Source: Chelativorans alearensis
GTDB lineage: Bacteria > Pseudomonadota > Alphaproteobacteria > Rhizobiales > Rhizobiaceae
Direction: 5' to 3'
Length of the DNA stretch: 64,000 bases
NCBI RefSeq assembly: GCF_010993735.1
Contig: NZ_WQNI01000013.1
Location: forward strand, 346,665 to 410,664
In this document: piece after piece, positions 1 through 8,623 of the stretch
Position numbering within the stretch: position 1 is the stretch's first letter
Layout: the number at the start of each line of letters is the position of its first letter
The notes under the pieces: generated by a model
What the model saw: the letters and a program-made list of their open reading frames with translations, nothing else
What the model was told of the DNA's origin: nothing
The model's database searches: none
Made by a program: the position numbers and the translations under genes

Positions 1-67
1 CCAGACGAGACGATTGACGGCGCGGTCGATCAGTTCATCGGCTTTCCTCGCAAGACCCCACACACCC

Positions 68-1387
68 CTACCCCACTAGTCTTCTCGGCGAATGGACGAT
101 TTGGGCAGAAGATTGGTAACGGAATCCATAAAGCGCCAGTAAAAAGGTGAACCAGAGCGGGTTTCCCCCCTCGTAAAATAGGCTTTCGAGACCGGCGTTG
201 AACAGAGTGTAGAGCCAGATGCGTGTGTAGAGCCGGGTCAAGGGCGAACGCTGTTCCTCCGGCTTTATGCGCGAAATGTCGCGAAGGGGGAGGAAAACGA
301 TCCAAATCAGCGTCAGCACGAGCCCCGGCACCCCCGTCATGAGGGTGATGTCGAGGTAGGAGTTGTGCCCGTTGGCGGCGGCCACGGCCCAGGTTTCTAT
401 CGTGCCGCCGCTGTAGACCAGCTCCTCGGTCTGCCAGAACGCCTTGAACCCGTGCCCCAGGATGGGGCTATCGGCAATTGCCGAAAAGGCGAACCGCCAG
501 ATATCGGCGCGGTTGGTAAAGGTTGCGTCGATGCCGAGTTTCGTGAGCAATTCGCCAAAGGGCTCGATGACCGCCGAGCCGACGGCCAGCAGGTTGAACA
601 GGGCGATGCCTCCGACGGCGATGGGCACCCGCAGGAAGCGGAACCGCTCGAATGCCCACGCAAGGACGATGATCGCCGGCAGCATCGCACTGGATGTCTT
701 GCCCCCCGTATTGAACAGGAAGAACGCCGCCAGCACCGTAATGACGGCACCTCCGACGCGCGACCACGCGCGCATGACGAAGAGGCCGAAGAAGGTGGAG
801 ACGACCATTGCCGCGGCGGCGCTGTTTTTGTGCGGGAAATGCCCGCGCCACAATCCGGCGTTCATCGGTTCACGCAGTTCGGACGCCTGGTGAATGGCGA
901 GCGTCGGCTTGAAGATGATCCCGAAATAGGAGAGCGCCAGCACCGCCATTGTGCCGAACGCGATCATTTTGGCGAAGTGGCGCTCCGACGCTGGAATGAG
1001 CAGGTAAATGCTCGCATTCACAGTGACGAGGACTGCCAGCACGACGCCCTTGACGCCCAGCATCGGGTGGCTGGAGATCATGGAGACGAACAGGATCCAG
1101 CAGAAAAGCGGCACCAGCAGCGCAAGCGGCTGGAATACCGCGCCGCGCAGCGGATGCAGCATTCCGAAAAGCAGGATGACGCTGAACAGCCCGAGGAAGA
1201 CAAGCTGGTTGAGGCGGTTCGAATTGCCCGCAGAAGGGTCGAGAGCCGCCTCGCCCGTCAAGTCCACGAACGGGTTCAGCGAGATCCAGAGGAAGAAGAA
1301 CAGCGCCATGAACAGCACCGTGCGTGCCGCCGTCTGAAGCCCGCCCACCGGCAGATCGACGGCCGTCAGTTGCGCCGACTGCATCAC
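68..1387 (-). CDS. O-antigen ligase / Wzy polymerase-like membrane protein
   Basis: This 439-residue protein is very hydrophobic, with about ten to twelve predicted membrane segments. The C-terminal half carries the signature region of the O-antigen ligase/polymerase family (PF04932 type): a RADIWRFAFSAI stretch, then GHGFKAFW, then NGHNSYLDITLMTGVPG. Members polymerise lipid-linked repeat units or ligate them to an acceptor on the periplasmic face of the inner membrane. It lies 10 bases downstream of the GumC-like gene on the same strand, after the flippase and GNAT genes, so a Wzy role in a Wzx/Wzy-type polysaccharide pathway is the natural inference. The first ATG was taken. Polymerase versus ligase cannot be settled from sequence alone. 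Confidence 0.8.
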   Translation of the reverse strand: MMQSAQLTAVDLPVGGLQTAARTVLFMALFFFLWISLNPFVDLTGEAALDPSAGNSNRLNQLVFLGLFSVILLFGMLHPLRGAVFQPLALLVPLFCWILFVSMISSHPMLGVKGVVLAVLVTVNASIYLLIPASERHFAKMIAFGTMAVLALSYFGIIFKPTLAIHQASELREPMNAGLWRGHFPHKNSAAAAMVVSTFFGLFVMRAWSRVGGAVITVLAAFFLFNTGGKTSSAMLPAIIVLAWAFERFRFLRVPIAVGGIALFNLLAVGSAVIEPFGELLTKLGIDATFTNRADIWRFAFSAIADSPILGHGFKAFWQTEELVYSGGTIETWAVAAANGHNSYLDITLMTGVPGLVLTLIWIVFLPLRDISRIKPEEQRSPLTRLYTRIWLYTLFNAGLESLFYEGGNPLWFTFLLALYGFRYQSSAQIVHSPRRLVG

Positions 1388-1397
1388 AGGCGCTCCT

Positions 1398-2969
1398 TCA
1401 CACGGCGCGGCTTTGCGACTCGCGAAGATATCCGAACAAGCCGAGCGTCAGGGCGGCGAAGAGGCCCAGCACGAGCCCTGCGAAAGCGCCGGCTGCAAGC
1501 AGTATCATCGTGCGAGGCGGCCAGCTTCGTGATTTGGGCGGCACGGCGCGCGAAATCACCCGGATATTGCTGGTGTCGATCTGCTGACGCTCCGTTATCT
1601 GCTGACTGCGCGAGAGGTAGGTCTCGTAGAGTGCGGCCTTCGCCCGGGCATCGCGCTCCAGTTCGCGCAAGGCCACCTGAGCGCTGCTGTCAACGAAGAC
1701 CTTCGCCTCTTCATCCCGCGTCTTCAGGCGCAACTCCTCGGCTACCGTGCGAGCCTGCTCGGCGTCGATTCTCGCGGCTTCGACGATGCGCTGTGCTTCG
1801 GCCGAGATCGCACGCTGCACGGAGGAAATCTCGGTCCTGATCGCCTGCAGGCGTGGATGCCTGTCGAGGTAGACCAGCGCGAGCGCCCCCAACTGTTGCT
1901 GCAGACGGTCATGCTGCGCGCGCAGATCGATGAGCGTTTCCGACTGGAATACAGAGGAGGCGGTAGTGCGCTGCTCTTCAAGCGCCTGCCGCAATTGGCG
2001 GTAGCGCATTTCGAGCTGGATTTGACGTTCCTGGGCTTCGAGCACCTGATCGTTCAGTTCGCCGGAAAGGCGCATGCTGACGAGTTCGCCGTCGTTTGAC
2101 TGCAACCCACTTTCGCGCTTGAACGCCTCCACGCGGGCCTCCGCCTCGGTGACGTTGGCGCGCAGCTCATCCAGCCGCTCGCTGATGCTTGCAGCCACGC
2201 GCCCCGCACTCCCGGCCGCAGTTTCGAACACCTCGGTCTCGAAGGCGTCGACGATGGCGTCGGAAAGGGCGACCGACTTCATCGGGTCTTCCGTCCACAC
2301 GCTTAGGACGACCACGTAGGAGCGCTCCTCCCTGCGCGCTTCCACGCGCTCCGAAAGCGCGCGCAACACCGCCAGTTGCCGATCTTCGGAAGTGGGTCCG
2401 CTGGAGATCAGCCGCTTCAGGGGGGCCAGCCAGTCAGGTTTCACGAACTCGGGGTCTTCGGTGAGGTTCAGATCGCTGATGACGCGGTTCAGCACATTGC
2501 GCGAGGTGAGGACCCTCAGCTTGCTTTCTACCTCAAGCAGTTGCGTGTCGCGCTGCGGATTGTTGGCGAACACGTCGTCGGTGACCACCTGCAGATTGGC
2601 CGGGTCCACCACGATATCGGTATAGACCGTGTAGCGCGGCGATGCGGTGATGGCGTAGGCGAAAGCCGCCGCCACGCAAAGAAGCACCAAGGAAACGATC
2701 AGGACCTTTCCGCGGTCGAGCCAGAAGAGAACGTCGTCCGGGGAGATCCCGCGCAGCTTTTCCAGATAATCGGCCACGTTCCCGCGCACGGGTGGTGCCG
2801 GTGCAAGGGCCGGTTCCGCCTCTCGCGCCGGTGCAGCGGCAGGTTCTGCTTCCTCCGTCGCGGGCGGGGTGGAAAGCAGGTTGAGAAGTGAGCCCCGCGC
2901 ATGGAGGTTTTCGGCTCGGTTCCGGGCCGGCTTGGCGGGTTCGCGACGCGGTTCAGCTACTTCATACAT
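1398..2969 (-). CDS. GumC/Wzz-type polysaccharide chain-length determinant
   Basis: This 523-residue protein has a proline/alanine-rich cytoplasmic N-terminus (about residues 30-62), a first membrane segment at about 89-108, a long periplasmic coiled-coil region rich in Glu, Arg and Gln (about 250-440), and a last membrane segment at about 488-512. A P-rich AVPPKSRSWPPR stretch precedes the second membrane segment, as is usual in polysaccharide co-polymerases. Only a short tail follows it and no Walker A motif is present, so the tyrosine-kinase domain of full BY-kinases is absent; a separate kinase may exist outside the window. It is expected to control chain length or export with the adjacent Wzy-like protein. 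A promoter may lie at 3029-3058. Confidence 0.85.
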   Translation of the reverse strand: MYEVAEPRREPAKPARNRAENLHARGSLLNLLSTPPATEEAEPAAAPAREAEPALAPAPPVRGNVADYLEKLRGISPDDVLFWLDRGKVLIVSLVLLCVAAAFAYAITASPRYTVYTDIVVDPANLQVVTDDVFANNPQRDTQLLEVESKLRVLTSRNVLNRVISDLNLTEDPEFVKPDWLAPLKRLISSGPTSEDRQLAVLRALSERVEARREERSYVVVLSVWTEDPMKSVALSDAIVDAFETEVFETAAGSAGRVAASISERLDELRANVTEAEARVEAFKRESGLQSNDGELVSMRLSGELNDQVLEAQERQIQLEMRYRQLRQALEEQRTTASSVFQSETLIDLRAQHDRLQQQLGALALVYLDRHPRLQAIRTEISSVQRAISAEAQRIVEAARIDAEQARTVAEELRLKTRDEEAKVFVDSSAQVALRELERDARAKAALYETYLSRSQQITERQQIDTSNIRVISRAVPPKSRSWPPRTMILLAAGAFAGLVLGLFAALTLGLFGYLRESQSRAV

Positions 2970-3028
2970 GTCAGTCTCATCCGCATCGCTGCTCAGCCCG
3001 ACATCGCGGCCTCGGTACGTCGCGGGAC

Positions 3029-3058
3029 CCTATAGCGTTATGGTTTAACATGTCTTAA
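3029..3058 (-). promoter_or_regulatory. Possible promoter of the GumC-Wzy gene pair
   Basis: On the minus strand TTAAGA (3053-3058) and TATAGG (3029-3034) are separated by 18 bases, about 60 bases upstream of the GumC-like start at 2969. The surroundings are A/T-rich compared with the neighbouring genes. The match to a sigma-70 promoter is only moderate. Confidence 0.3.
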
Positions 3059-3096
3059 TCCGCGGGAAGTGGTCGTGCCTTCGCGGCCCCCGCTTC

Positions 3097-4272
3097 TCAG
3101 AACGCGACGAGCAGATTGCTCCAGCTTTCCGATGCAAGCCCGCCGATGTACATGTCGCCAGAGAGGGCCGCGTCCACAATCTCGGAATGGCGGCTGACCA
3201 TGCAGAAATAGCCCGAGTGCCTGAATGTGAGTTGTCGCTGCCGCATAATCGCCTTCATGAGGAAGGGCTGGGCCATGCCCCTTGCATCGCAATACCCTTC
3301 GGCATCGAAAAAGGCGCACACCTGCTCGACAACCTCCTGCTCCCTTCCTTGCGGGCAAATGAGGTTGAGCACGCGGGCGATGCCGTTTGCTTCGCCGAAA
3401 TAGAGCACGAAGCCCGCCGTCTCGCCCTTCGGGTCGAGAACCTTGCGGCAGCTCAGCGTACCGCAGGTGATGTTCTGCCTCGCCAACCCGATAAGCCAGG
3501 AGAATTCTCCGGCCGACCATGCGGGCCGCAGGTAAAAACGCTTGAGCACGGTGTCCGCGTATTCCCTGAACTCCTCGTAACCTGCCGGTTCCACGCGATA
3601 TCCGGGGGCGGCTGCCGGCTTGAAGGAGGGCAACAGCCACCGTGCCAACCGGTCGAGCGGGAGGGCAACGATACGCAACGGGAGCTTCCGCAAAGCCGGA
3701 ACGGCGACGAAGAGCCGCTGGAGAGAGCTCGTGAACGGGCGGAAGACACGCCGCCACTCCAGGCTCTGTATAGGCAATATGTTCCCGCCGCCAGCTTCCC
3801 AGTGATCGGCGCTGCGCGGCGAGGCATTGTCGGAGAAGCAGAAATCCTGGTGCTTTGCCCGAAACGTTCTCGCCAGATGGGCCGCGCCTAGGGCGCCGGA
3901 CTTGCCTTTTGCCATGAAGGCGCAAAGGAGCCTTGCCGTGAGCGTTCCTTCACCCACCCGCAACTGCATGGGAACGGACAGGACGGCACTGTCGATCTCC
4001 CCTTCGGCATTCTCATGGACGATACTTCCGTTTTCCGGCGTGTAGAGGGGGCTGGAGAAGGTTACCGTTTCCAGATAGCGGTTGAGCTCCTGGCTTCCCT
4101 CCGCCTCGTTTTTCCTGAAGATGCAGTTGAACAGCTTGGCGACGGCGGCGATGTCGCCTCTCTCCATCGGGCGCACGCGTCCCCGCCGCCGTGCGGCGAT
4201 CGGATCAGCCGCCATGTCCTTGCTGTCTGGCGCGACCATGACGCCGATATCATGCATCTCGATGGGCTTCAT
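3097..4272 (-). CDS. GNAT-fold acyltransferase-like protein of the polysaccharide locus
   Basis: This 391-residue protein has an N-terminal GNAT-like start (RGRVRPMERGDIAAVAKLFN) and a C-terminal half that looks like a second GNAT-type unit, with RVLNLICPQG and RGMAQPFLMKAIM. It is clearly paralogous to the protein at 6485-7600: both share the RP-[LM]-x4-DI-x-AV start, an RPxW core, an R-x-QPxLxxA-like block and a final WSxL motif. The start at 4272 was chosen because it overlaps the flippase stop by four bases (ATGA); a longer open frame upstream is out-of-frame shadow of the flippase gene. It probably transfers an acyl group to a sugar or lipid intermediate, by family and context only; the substrate is unknown. 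Confidence 0.7.
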   Translation of the reverse strand: MKPIEMHDIGVMVAPDSKDMAADPIAARRRGRVRPMERGDIAAVAKLFNCIFRKNEAEGSQELNRYLETVTFSSPLYTPENGSIVHENAEGEIDSAVLSVPMQLRVGEGTLTARLLCAFMAKGKSGALGAAHLARTFRAKHQDFCFSDNASPRSADHWEAGGGNILPIQSLEWRRVFRPFTSSLQRLFVAVPALRKLPLRIVALPLDRLARWLLPSFKPAAAPGYRVEPAGYEEFREYADTVLKRFYLRPAWSAGEFSWLIGLARQNITCGTLSCRKVLDPKGETAGFVLYFGEANGIARVLNLICPQGREQEVVEQVCAFFDAEGYCDARGMAQPFLMKAIMRQRQLTFRHSGYFCMVSRHSEIVDAALSGDMYIGGLASESWSNLLVAF

Positions 4273-5585
4273 GGCCGTGCCTCCCTCAGAAGACTTGCTT
4301 CGGCCGCCGAACCCTTGCTCTTGCGGATGACGTGCACGAGGACGAGCCACGACGCCACCACCATTGCGAACTCGACGACATAGAGGGAAACGATCGTGCC
4401 TGTCGGCGGTGCATACCAGCTGGCCCAGGCAGTCAAGACAGCGCCGAAGAGACTGCCGAGCGCCATCACGGTGCCGCGATAGGCGTGATTGCCGGATGCG
4501 CCCAGCGCCTCCACCGCAACCGACCAGATCGCAAGCAATATGACGATCCAGCACATCTGGCGCACGAAGGAGACGAGCGAAACGTAGTCGTGACCGAACA
4601 GATAAGGCAAGAGCGGCGCGATGATGAACACGGCAATGGCGGCGGCGACGGAGATCACAGTCGCGGCGGCAAGAACCTTTTTGACCCGCTCGGCCATGTG
4701 GTGCAGTCCCTCCGCGCTGGCTCTTGCCGAGCCGGGATAGATGAGCCGGTTGAGCGCCTCGACAGAGAGATAGCTGCTTTCCAGCATCCTGCGGGCTACG
4801 CTGTAGCTCGACACGATCTCGGCGGTCGAAACGAGGCTCAGGACCAGAAGATCGACGTTCTGACGGGCGGCCCGGAGGATGAAGGGAACGCTGAAGTAGA
4901 TCCCGTTCATGATCTCCTCCCGCACGATCCTGAATTCGGGCCGACCCAGCCGCATGAGCAGGCGAAAGCACACGAGCGCGACCAGGACATGGCAGACGAA
5001 CTGCCAGACCGCCCATTCTCCCGTCGTCGACACACCAAGTATGACGCAGGCCAATACAGCGGCCACTGTCCTTGCAACCGCGAAGCCGACGACCACCATG
5101 TTGGCCGTGCCGAACTCGCTGCGTCCGATGAATATCTGCTCCGTCAGCACAATCAGCCGGACGAGCACGATATTCGTGATCAGCATGGCCACGATGAAAA
5201 GGAGATTGAGGACCGGATTGTCTGAAAGCTTGAACAGGAAGGGGAGCACGACCGCCCCTGCAGCCACCAGGATCACTCCGCTGATGCCCGTCAGGATAAG
5301 ATTATGGCCAAGCATGACGGGATAGGTGGAAGGGTCTCGCGCCACCCGCCGTACCAGAGTTTCCATGGCGCCGAGCCCGCACAGATGCAGCGCGACGCTG
5401 CAGATGGCGGTGATCGCCACGAACAGGCTGAACTCATCGACGCCAAGCCATCGGGCGAGGATTGCGAACGTCACCAACTGTGCGGCGGAGCTGATGAGAA
5501 GGCTGCCGCTCGACGCTACGTAGGTGATGAGTGTCGCAAGGAGGGACCTGAAGTCGCCTGTGATGTGCTTGCCCCTGAACATCAA
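4269..5585 (-). CDS. Polysaccharide flippase (Wzx / MOP superfamily)
   Basis: This 438-residue polytopic protein has about twelve predicted membrane helices, typical length for Wzx-type lipid-linked oligosaccharide flippases. Recognisable features are the N-terminal ILARWLGVDEFSLFVAI region, matching the A-x2-LGxxxFGxF pattern of this family, and repeated charged cytoplasmic loops. It would translocate undecaprenyl-linked repeat units across the inner membrane for the Wzy-like protein. It is the first gene of a four-gene minus-strand run with tight spacing, and it diverges from the methyltransferase gene at 5784. The 198-base divergent gap should hold promoters for both directions. Confidence 0.8.
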   Translation of the reverse strand: MMFRGKHITGDFRSLLATLITYVASSGSLLISSAAQLVTFAILARWLGVDEFSLFVAITAICSVALHLCGLGAMETLVRRVARDPSTYPVMLGHNLILTGISGVILVAAGAVVLPFLFKLSDNPVLNLLFIVAMLITNIVLVRLIVLTEQIFIGRSEFGTANMVVVGFAVARTVAAVLACVILGVSTTGEWAVWQFVCHVLVALVCFRLLMRLGRPEFRIVREEIMNGIYFSVPFILRAARQNVDLLVLSLVSTAEIVSSYSVARRMLESSYLSVEALNRLIYPGSARASAEGLHHMAERVKKVLAAATVISVAAAIAVFIIAPLLPYLFGHDYVSLVSFVRQMCWIVILLAIWSVAVEALGASGNHAYRGTVMALGSLFGAVLTAWASWYAPPTGTIVSLYVVEFAMVVASWLVLVHVIRKSKGSAAEASLLREARP

Positions 5586-5783
5586 ATTCCAAGCCCTGCC
5601 GCGCGCCGTCCTCCGGCGAAGGAGTGACCGGGTCGCCGGTTATCGTTCTATCCCACTTCGGGCCTTAATACGCGGCGGGAATGATCTTGCGGTTAACGCG
5701 CCGTCCAGAAGCTTCGCAATCCGCTTCAAGCTCCATTTACCTGTGTCGACTATATCGAAGTTCGATTTGAAGAGGGGCGCGGG

Positions 5784-6488
5784 ATGGCGAAGCAAGAAGT
5801 GATCGAAGCAAATCCTGGAGAAAGGCCGCCGTTGGCACGGTCGGTGCGTTTCATGGGCATCGAGTTGGAGACGGCTCCCGGCGTTCTGGTGCCGCGTGAA
5901 GAGACGGAGCTTCTGGGCCGCAGCACGGTTGCACTGCTGCGGGAGGTACCCGGTGAAGCCATCGTGATCGACATGTGCTGCGGCTCGGGCAACTTGGCGC
6001 TGGCCATCGCTGCGGCGGTCCCGACGGCAAGGGTCTGGGCATCCGACCTTACCGACGACACGGTGGCTCTTGCCAGACGAAATGTGGAGCGCTGCGGCCT
6101 CGCCGGCGCTGTCAAGGTTATGCAGGGCGACCTTTTCTCCGGGCTCCAGAATGAGGGACTGGAGGGGAGGGCCGATCTCGTTGTTTGCAACCCTCCCTAT
6201 ATCTCGACCCTTCGCCTGGAAGGCGACCGCTCCGCTCTGCTCGAGGACGAGCCGAGGGAGGCCTTCGATGGGGGGCCTTATGGTCTCTCGATACACCAGC
6301 GCCTCGTGCGCGAAGCCGCGGCCTTTCTCAAGCCCGGCGGATGGCTCGCTTTCGAATTCGGTGAAGGGCAAGACCGCCAGGTCAAGATCCTCCTCGCGCG
6401 GGCCGGTTTCTACGAGCCGGTCCGCTTTGCCTTGGACGCCGCTGGCACGCCGCGTGTCGCAATCGCACGCAAGAAGCATGAGCAATGA
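5784..6488 (+). CDS. PrmC/HemK-like SAM-dependent methyltransferase
   Basis: This 234-residue class I methyltransferase has a PREETELL motif equivalent to the RPETE of PrmC, the SAM-binding DMCCGSGNLALAIA glycine-rich loop and the catalytic VCNPPYIS motif (NPPY) characteristic of enzymes that methylate amide nitrogens. It is shorter than PrmC (about 280-290 residues) and lacks the N-terminal helical release-factor-binding domain, so it is probably not the housekeeping PrmC. It overlaps the next gene by ATGA and diverges from the flippase, implying a tailoring role in this locus. The actual substrate is unknown. The downstream partner is the GNAT-fold protein at 6485. Confidence 0.75.
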   Translation: MAKQEVIEANPGERPPLARSVRFMGIELETAPGVLVPREETELLGRSTVALLREVPGEAIVIDMCCGSGNLALAIAAAVPTARVWASDLTDDTVALARRNVERCGLAGAVKVMQGDLFSGLQNEGLEGRADLVVCNPPYISTLRLEGDRSALLEDEPREAFDGGPYGLSIHQRLVREAAAFLKPGGWLAFEFGEGQDRQVKILLARAGFYEPVRFALDAAGTPRVAIARKKHEQ

Positions 6489-7600
6489 CAGCCGTTCGGC
6501 CACTAAGGGAGAACGACATCCCGGCCGTCACCGGGCTCTTTCAGCGTATCTTCAGGGATCGACACCGGCGCCCGCCCGAAGCGCTCGCCGTCTATCTGCG
6601 GCGGCTTTACCTGGAATTTCCGGGGCACGACCCTGAGATCGCCTCGCTCGTGCACCTGAGGGAGGATGGCAGCATTTCAGGCTTCATCGGCGTGACGACG
6701 CTGCCAATGTCGTTTGAAGGCCGGCCACTGCGCGCGGCCGTCTGCGGCTCGCTTATGGTGGAAGATCGCGAGAGCGACCCCATGGCGGGCGCGCGGCTGC
6801 TGAAAGCATTCCTCGCCGGACCGCAGGACGTCTCCTTCAGCGAGACGGCGAGCGAGGTGTCGGCAAATATGTGGACGCGGCTGCGCGGCGTGCAGCTGCC
6901 GCAATACAGTCTCGACTGGGTCCGCGTGATCCGGCCCTTTTCCTTCCTCGCGCAAGCGGCTTCCGGGAAGGTCCGTGCCCTGCGGACGCTGTCGCCGCTG
7001 GCGAGCATGATGGACACGCTCGCTCGCCGACGCATGACGACGGATGCCTTGCGGTGGTCCGGCATCCCGGAAAACTGGAAGGGTGCGGGCGCCCGCAGCG
7101 CGGTTGAAATCACCAGGGACAACTTCGCCGAACTGGTTGCGCCATTCACCGCCCACTTCTCCCTCCGGCCGGAATGGGCGCCGGGGCAGCTTAAGCAAGT
7201 CCTGGCCGACGCGCAAAGCAAGGAGGAATACGGGCCTGCCAGGTTCTGCAAAGTCATTTCGCGAACGGGCAGGACGATTGGCGGCTTTTTCTATCACGGC
7301 GGACCGGGCCGGATCGGCCGCGTGCTGCAGCTGCTTGCCCTTCCCGGCCAGGCGGACGCCGTGATCGACGCCATGTTCGCCCACGCCGCCGAGCAGGGTC
7401 TCGCCGGCCTGCGCGGCCGCACCCAGCCGGCCCTCCTGGAAGCCATGCTCGGACGACGCGTCGCCTTCACGCATCTAGCCTCGACCGTCGTGCATGCGCG
7501 CGATGCCGGGATCGTCCATGGACTCCAAGAGGGCAAAGGGTTCCTAAACGGCATTGCCGGCGAACATTGGAGCCGGCTGATCGGTGGCCGGTTCGATTGA
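6485..7600 (+). CDS. GNAT-fold acyltransferase-like protein, paralogue of 3097-4272
   Basis: This 371-residue protein has an N-terminal GNAT region (TAVRPLRENDIPAVTGLFQR; SGFIGVTTLPMSFEGR) and a second GNAT-like half with a GRVLQLLALPGQ block. It aligns by eye along its whole length with the protein at 3097-4272, including the RGRTQPALLEAML and final HWSRL motifs. It is translationally coupled (ATGA overlap) to the PrmC-like methyltransferase. Its end lies only 12 bases from the end of the convergent NadE-like gene. Function is inferred as acyl transfer to a precursor; no substrate evidence is visible. Confidence 0.7.
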   Translation: MTAVRPLRENDIPAVTGLFQRIFRDRHRRPPEALAVYLRRLYLEFPGHDPEIASLVHLREDGSISGFIGVTTLPMSFEGRPLRAAVCGSLMVEDRESDPMAGARLLKAFLAGPQDVSFSETASEVSANMWTRLRGVQLPQYSLDWVRVIRPFSFLAQAASGKVRALRTLSPLASMMDTLARRRMTTDALRWSGIPENWKGAGARSAVEITRDNFAELVAPFTAHFSLRPEWAPGQLKQVLADAQSKEEYGPARFCKVISRTGRTIGGFFYHGGPGRIGRVLQLLALPGQADAVIDAMFAHAAEQGLAGLRGRTQPALLEAMLGRRVAFTHLASTVVHARDAGIVHGLQEGKGFLNGIAGEHWSRLIGGRFD

Positions 7601-7612
7601 CGCCAAGTCTCT

Positions 7613-8623
7613 TCAGGCGATTTCAGCTACGGTCTCGACCAGTTGAGGCCCGAGGTGGAGATAGCGGGTCGCCTTGCGCTTGGTCGCGATATCGGCCCAC
7701 ACACGCTGGACCTGTTCCTCGGTGAGCGCCGCCGCTGCCGCAACGGCGGATGCCGGCATGCCATGGTTGAGGCCGTAAAGGCACAGGTCCATCCGGTCGT
7801 AGGGGAGCGAGAAGTAGAACTCCTCCTGTGTCTGCTGTAGCGAGTAGGTATCCGTCGTCGGTGGCCTACGTCGGATCTCTTCCGGCACGCCAAGATATGC
7901 GGCAAGCTCATAGACCTGCGACTTGTAGAGATGGGCGATCGGCTTCACGTCGGCAGCTCCATCGCCGTTCTTGACGAAGAAGCCCTGGTCGTATTCGAGC
8001 CGGTTGGGCGTGCCGATGACAGCGAAGTTCAGCCTGTCGGCGTGGTAGTATTCGATCTGTTTGCGGGTGCGCTGCTTCATGTTTGTCGCGGCCACGATCC
8101 CCAGATAGACCTCCGGCGTCATCCGCAGCTTCGTCTGCCTTCCTTCGGGATCCTGCACCACCAGGAAGGAGATGTTGTAGCCGTCCCCTTCCAGCGCGTT
8201 GGCGATGACGATCTTCGACGCCCAGCCGGGGCCGTAGTTGGGAACGAGCTGGCGAATGAAACTGTCGCGCCGCTCGTAGCAGCCCATCGCCTGAAGGCTC
8301 GGGCCGATATCCTCCACAATGCTGTCATCGACGCCGAAGGTACGGGCGACCTGCCGGCCGAGCGACAGGCTCTCCGGATCGGAATCGTTTTCCGGCATGA
8401 AGACGCAGAGAACGTTCTTTGCGCCCGCCGCCCGGACCGCAAGCGCGGTGCACACGCTCGAATCTACGCCCCCCGACACGCCCAGCACGAGGCCGCGCTT
8501 GCGCAGCGAGCGCAGCTGGGCCCTGAGCGCGGCTACGATCCGCTCCGTCTCGGCGGCAGGATCGACGGCGAGCGCTGTGGACGAAAAGGAAGCGGCGGCG
8601 TCTTGAACGGAATGGTGTGTCAT
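7613..8623 (-). CDS. Stand-alone NAD synthetase-like ATP pyrophosphatase
   Basis: This 336-residue protein belongs to the NadE ATP-pyrophosphatase family: the PP-loop GVSGGVDSS lies at about residues 48-56, and IGTPNRLEYDQGFFVKNGDGAAD and KSQVYELAAYLGVP are typical of the NAD(+) synthetase core. It lacks the N-terminal nitrilase (glutaminase) domain, so it would use free ammonia or ammonia from a partner. The start at 8623 overlaps the AMP-ligase stop by four bases. Many alphaproteobacteria carry a long glutamine-dependent housekeeping NadE, so this copy, embedded with a ligase, ACP and AsnB-type amidotransferase, may amidate another adenylated carboxylate. That reassignment is inference; ordinary NAD synthesis remains possible. 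Confidence 0.8.
   Translation of the reverse strand: MTHHSVQDAAASFSSTALAVDPAAETERIVAALRAQLRSLRKRGLVLGVSGGVDSSVCTALAVRAAGAKNVLCVFMPENDSDPESLSLGRQVARTFGVDDSIVEDIGPSLQAMGCYERRDSFIRQLVPNYGPGWASKIVIANALEGDGYNISFLVVQDPEGRQTKLRMTPEVYLGIVAATNMKQRTRKQIEYYHADRLNFAVIGTPNRLEYDQGFFVKNGDGAADVKPIAHLYKSQVYELAAYLGVPEEIRRRPPTTDTYSLQQTQEEFYFSLPYDRMDLCLYGLNHGMPASAVAAAAALTEEQVQRVWADIATKRKATRYLHLGPQLVETVAEIA

Noticed and set aside
365..1840. 491-codon open frame on the plus strand opposite the Wzy-like and GumC-like genes
   Set aside because: Rich in Arg, Asp and Glu with no domain; overlaps two well-supported genes on the other strand; typical antisense open frame of GC-rich DNA.
5784..6488. Housekeeping PrmC
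   Set aside because: Too short and without the N-terminal domain; location in the polysaccharide locus, not next to prfA.
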